From Ceraceosorus guamensis (lineage: Eukaryota > Basidiomycota > Exobasidiomycetes > Ceraceosorales > Ceraceosoraceae): a DNA stretch of 45,411 bases. Under the pieces are notes generated by a model. It was not told the DNA's origin. It worked only from the letters and a program-made list of their open reading frames with translations, and did no database searches. The stretch lies in NCBI RefSeq assembly GCF_003144195.1, contig NW_020290078.1:22392-67802 (forward strand), read 5' to 3'. This document shows positions 43,777-45,411 of this stretch, piece after piece (positions within the stretch are counted from its first letter, which is position 1; each line of letters opens with the position of its first letter). A program made the translations under genes and the position numbers.

Positions 43777-45029
43777 ATGAGCTCGCACTTTCGCATGTCG
43801 GACCTGCCAGCGGAAACCAGAAGTCATCTCATGACCCTCGTGGACGCAAAGACAATCATCCGCAGCAGAAGAATATCAAGAGGATGGAGGGCGTGGTTCG
43901 ATGCGACGCAAGAAATCTGGCGCAGCATTGCCGTGCAATGGGCCATCATCTCTGACGTGCATGCACCCTTCCCTACTGGTGACCGAAGACACACTCAAGG
44001 CTTCACAGCAATTGCGGACGCAGCCACAGCAAGCGCTACCGGGTATTTCTCCGCGCAGACATCATACAAAGTGCTTTGCGACGAGTATCGAGCATTGTCG
44101 TTAGCATGGTCCACATCGGGAGCACTACAAGCACGGTCACCAGATGCGCAAGGCTCTTCTCGCGCATGTAGCCATTTCCGTACTCTTGCATGGCCTAGTG
44201 AGGCCAGAATAGTCGAGACCAATCGCTGCGGTAGCCTCACTATCCTTCTTGCCTGGCCCAGCCAGCATGAGCCTGACTACTCAATAGTAGAACTTCAGAT
44301 AGCGCCCACAACTGACAATGAACCTGCGTTTCAAAGTCTGCAACAGCTTTCGGATTCAAAGCTTCTGTTGCAATGTGGAGACATGCCAGCGCACACAAGG
44401 CTACAATCGCACCATTTCACCGATGGAGACCACCAATTTGTGGTGGAGGAGGATGCCGACACGTGTATCTTGAAAGACTACAAGTTGCAGCACGACAAGT
44501 CATATGTGGTCTGCGGGAGCTTGTCTTTCTCACCCACAAGCTTCACGGGCATCCCTATCGCGATGCAGGTCCGATGGCCGATGTGTGTCATAGTCCTTCA
44601 AAATCAGCCTGCTGATGAAGAGGTCAGAACAAGGTCAACGAGGATATGCTACTGGAATCTTCAGACCCGCGCTACAATCCGCACTGTCGAAATAGAGGAT
44701 ACTCCGAGTTGTGTTGAAACAATCGACTTTGACCTTGAAGCCAATCTGTTTGTTCTGGGTCTAGAGGATAGGGTGCACATCTACTCGGCCAATGATGGTA
44801 GACTCGTGTCAGATACAGTCTGCCATCCCTTTGACTTTCAGATCAAGGATGAAGATGTGCTGAGCAAAGGCCTTCTAGATCAAGCCTCGACTCTACTCGT
44901 GTCAAGTCAGATCTACATTTGCACAGCTTCTCTCACTGATTACAAGCAAGGCTTCAAACAGGCTGCTATTCCCCTACGTTGGCAGTCAGTAGAAGGCACT
45001 TCCCTTAACCCAAGCTACATGCGCACAGA
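43777..45029 (+). pseudogene. F-box protein paralogue D, N-terminal exon only; 3' exons missing in window
   Basis: One open exon of 418 codons to a phase-2 donor (GTGAGG at 45030). Starts are possible at 43777 and at MSDLPAETRS (43795). Seen: F-box DLPAETRSHLMTLVDAKTII, RSRRISRGWRAWFDATQEIW, RSIAVQW; block ATGYFSAQTSYKVLCDEYRA; propeller-like strands (ETIDFDLEANLFVLGLEDRV); and WQSVEGTSLNPSYMRTE at the conserved exon end. The frame is clean. In A-C the small second exon and C-terminal module follow within 60-110 bp of the donor, but here none is found; instead LTR-retrotransposon sequence starts. The gene was therefore probably split by insertion into its first intron or the following exon, and any remainder would lie beyond the right edge. 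If unspliced, the stop at 45031-45033 would yield a C-terminally short protein. Confidence 0.72.
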
Positions 45030-45033
45030 GTGA

Positions 45034-45411
45034 GGCTATTGCTGCTTTCAGAGCTAAAAAGAATGCCCCACTGACCTATTGAGTGCACGGTCCCCTTTCC
45101 TGCATGAGGCATCTGAACGGTCAGAATAGCGCACAGGCCTCCTCTCTATGCATGTATATAAGTCTCTTCCAGTTCCTTCAGTCAAGCCCCCCACTCGCTA
45201 TGAATTTGATCTCTTCTCACAACAGATTAAGAGTCTGTAGCTCAGACCCTGACCCCGCTCAACACCGTACCCAAAGCTCAGCAAACAACAATGTCACTCA
45301 ACAAGGTTTCATTCAGCAAGGTGCCCGTCCTCAAGGGATCGGCAGATTTCTTTAGCTGGCAGAATAGGCTTGAGGCAGTCTTACGCTCGGAGAAAGTGTG
45401 GTACACGGTTG
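45034..45411 (+). mobile_element. Ty1/copia LTR retrotransposon, 5' end (fossil or intact, cut by window edge)
   Basis: From 45291 the frame reads MSLNKVSFSKVPVLKGSADF, FSWQNRLEAVLRSEKVWYTV, the start of a copia-type Gag (the V-P-x-L-x-G-x-x-x-x-x-W-x-x-x-x-x-x-L-R pattern known for UBN2/Ty1-copia Gag proteins). The preceding 250 bp have LTR and leader character, with a TATA box (TATATAAG near 45156-45163). The left LTR boundary is not certain and the 3' end lies outside, so neither age nor completeness can be judged. The visible part is open. Confidence 0.7.

Noticed and set aside
1-45411. CRISPR arrays, bacterial operons or rRNA genes
   Set aside because: No regularly spaced direct repeats with unique spacers and no rRNA core sequences were seen; the window is eukaryotic.

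Overview
The window looks like nuclear DNA of a basidiomycete fungus, most likely from the Ustilaginomycotina (smut-related; the class is inferred). Reasons: compact genes carrying two to six short introns (mostly 55-180 nt) with strong GTGAGT-type donors and CAG/TAG acceptors, high GC, many microsatellites, AT-rich repeats built on TGAATCACGAATG-like words, and fungal orthologues such as an MCH-type transporter, eIF2B-epsilon, SPF45 and SEC12. All exon models were made by eye from splice signals, reading frame and family resemblance.

Layout. (1) 1-9733 is a dense housekeeping block: a DUF3140 protein (+), the SMC5/6 kleisin NSE4 (-), the eIF2B-epsilon exchange factor (+), a PX-domain protein (-) and a CIA30/NDUFAF1 family protein (+). 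NSE4 and eIF2B-epsilon share a divergent promoter region, as do the PX and CIA30 genes; eIF2B-epsilon and PX genes converge 52 bp apart. (2) 9734-21617 is an accessory, gene-poor tract. It holds unrecognised frames on both strands at 10.4-16.1 kb, an 880-bp assembly gap (14769-15648), a cut-off protein with a perfect C-x2-C-x6-C-x15-C-x2-C-x6-C cluster plus coiled coil, and an orphan ORF at 17.5-18.0 kb. (3) 21618-30000 returns to ordinary genes: an MFS monocarboxylate-transporter-like protein (-), splicing factor SPF45/RBM17 (+) and a small signal-peptide protein with seven exons (+). (4) 30453-32692 has an intron-containing tRNA-Met (CAT) and the COPII exchange factor SEC12. (5) 33571-45411 is a tandem array of four paralogous F-box genes set in repeat-rich spacers. 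One copy looks whole (40432-42620), one has a single in-frame stop, one has two in-frame stops, and the fourth lacks its 3' exons where a Ty1/copia LTR retrotransposon begins at the right edge.

The core genes cover separate jobs: genome stability, translation initiation, membrane traffic, respiratory-complex assembly and splicing. They do not form a pathway. The two places of interest are the F-box birth-and-death array, whose members share an unusual C-terminal module, and the unrecognised 10.4-16.1 kb locus.
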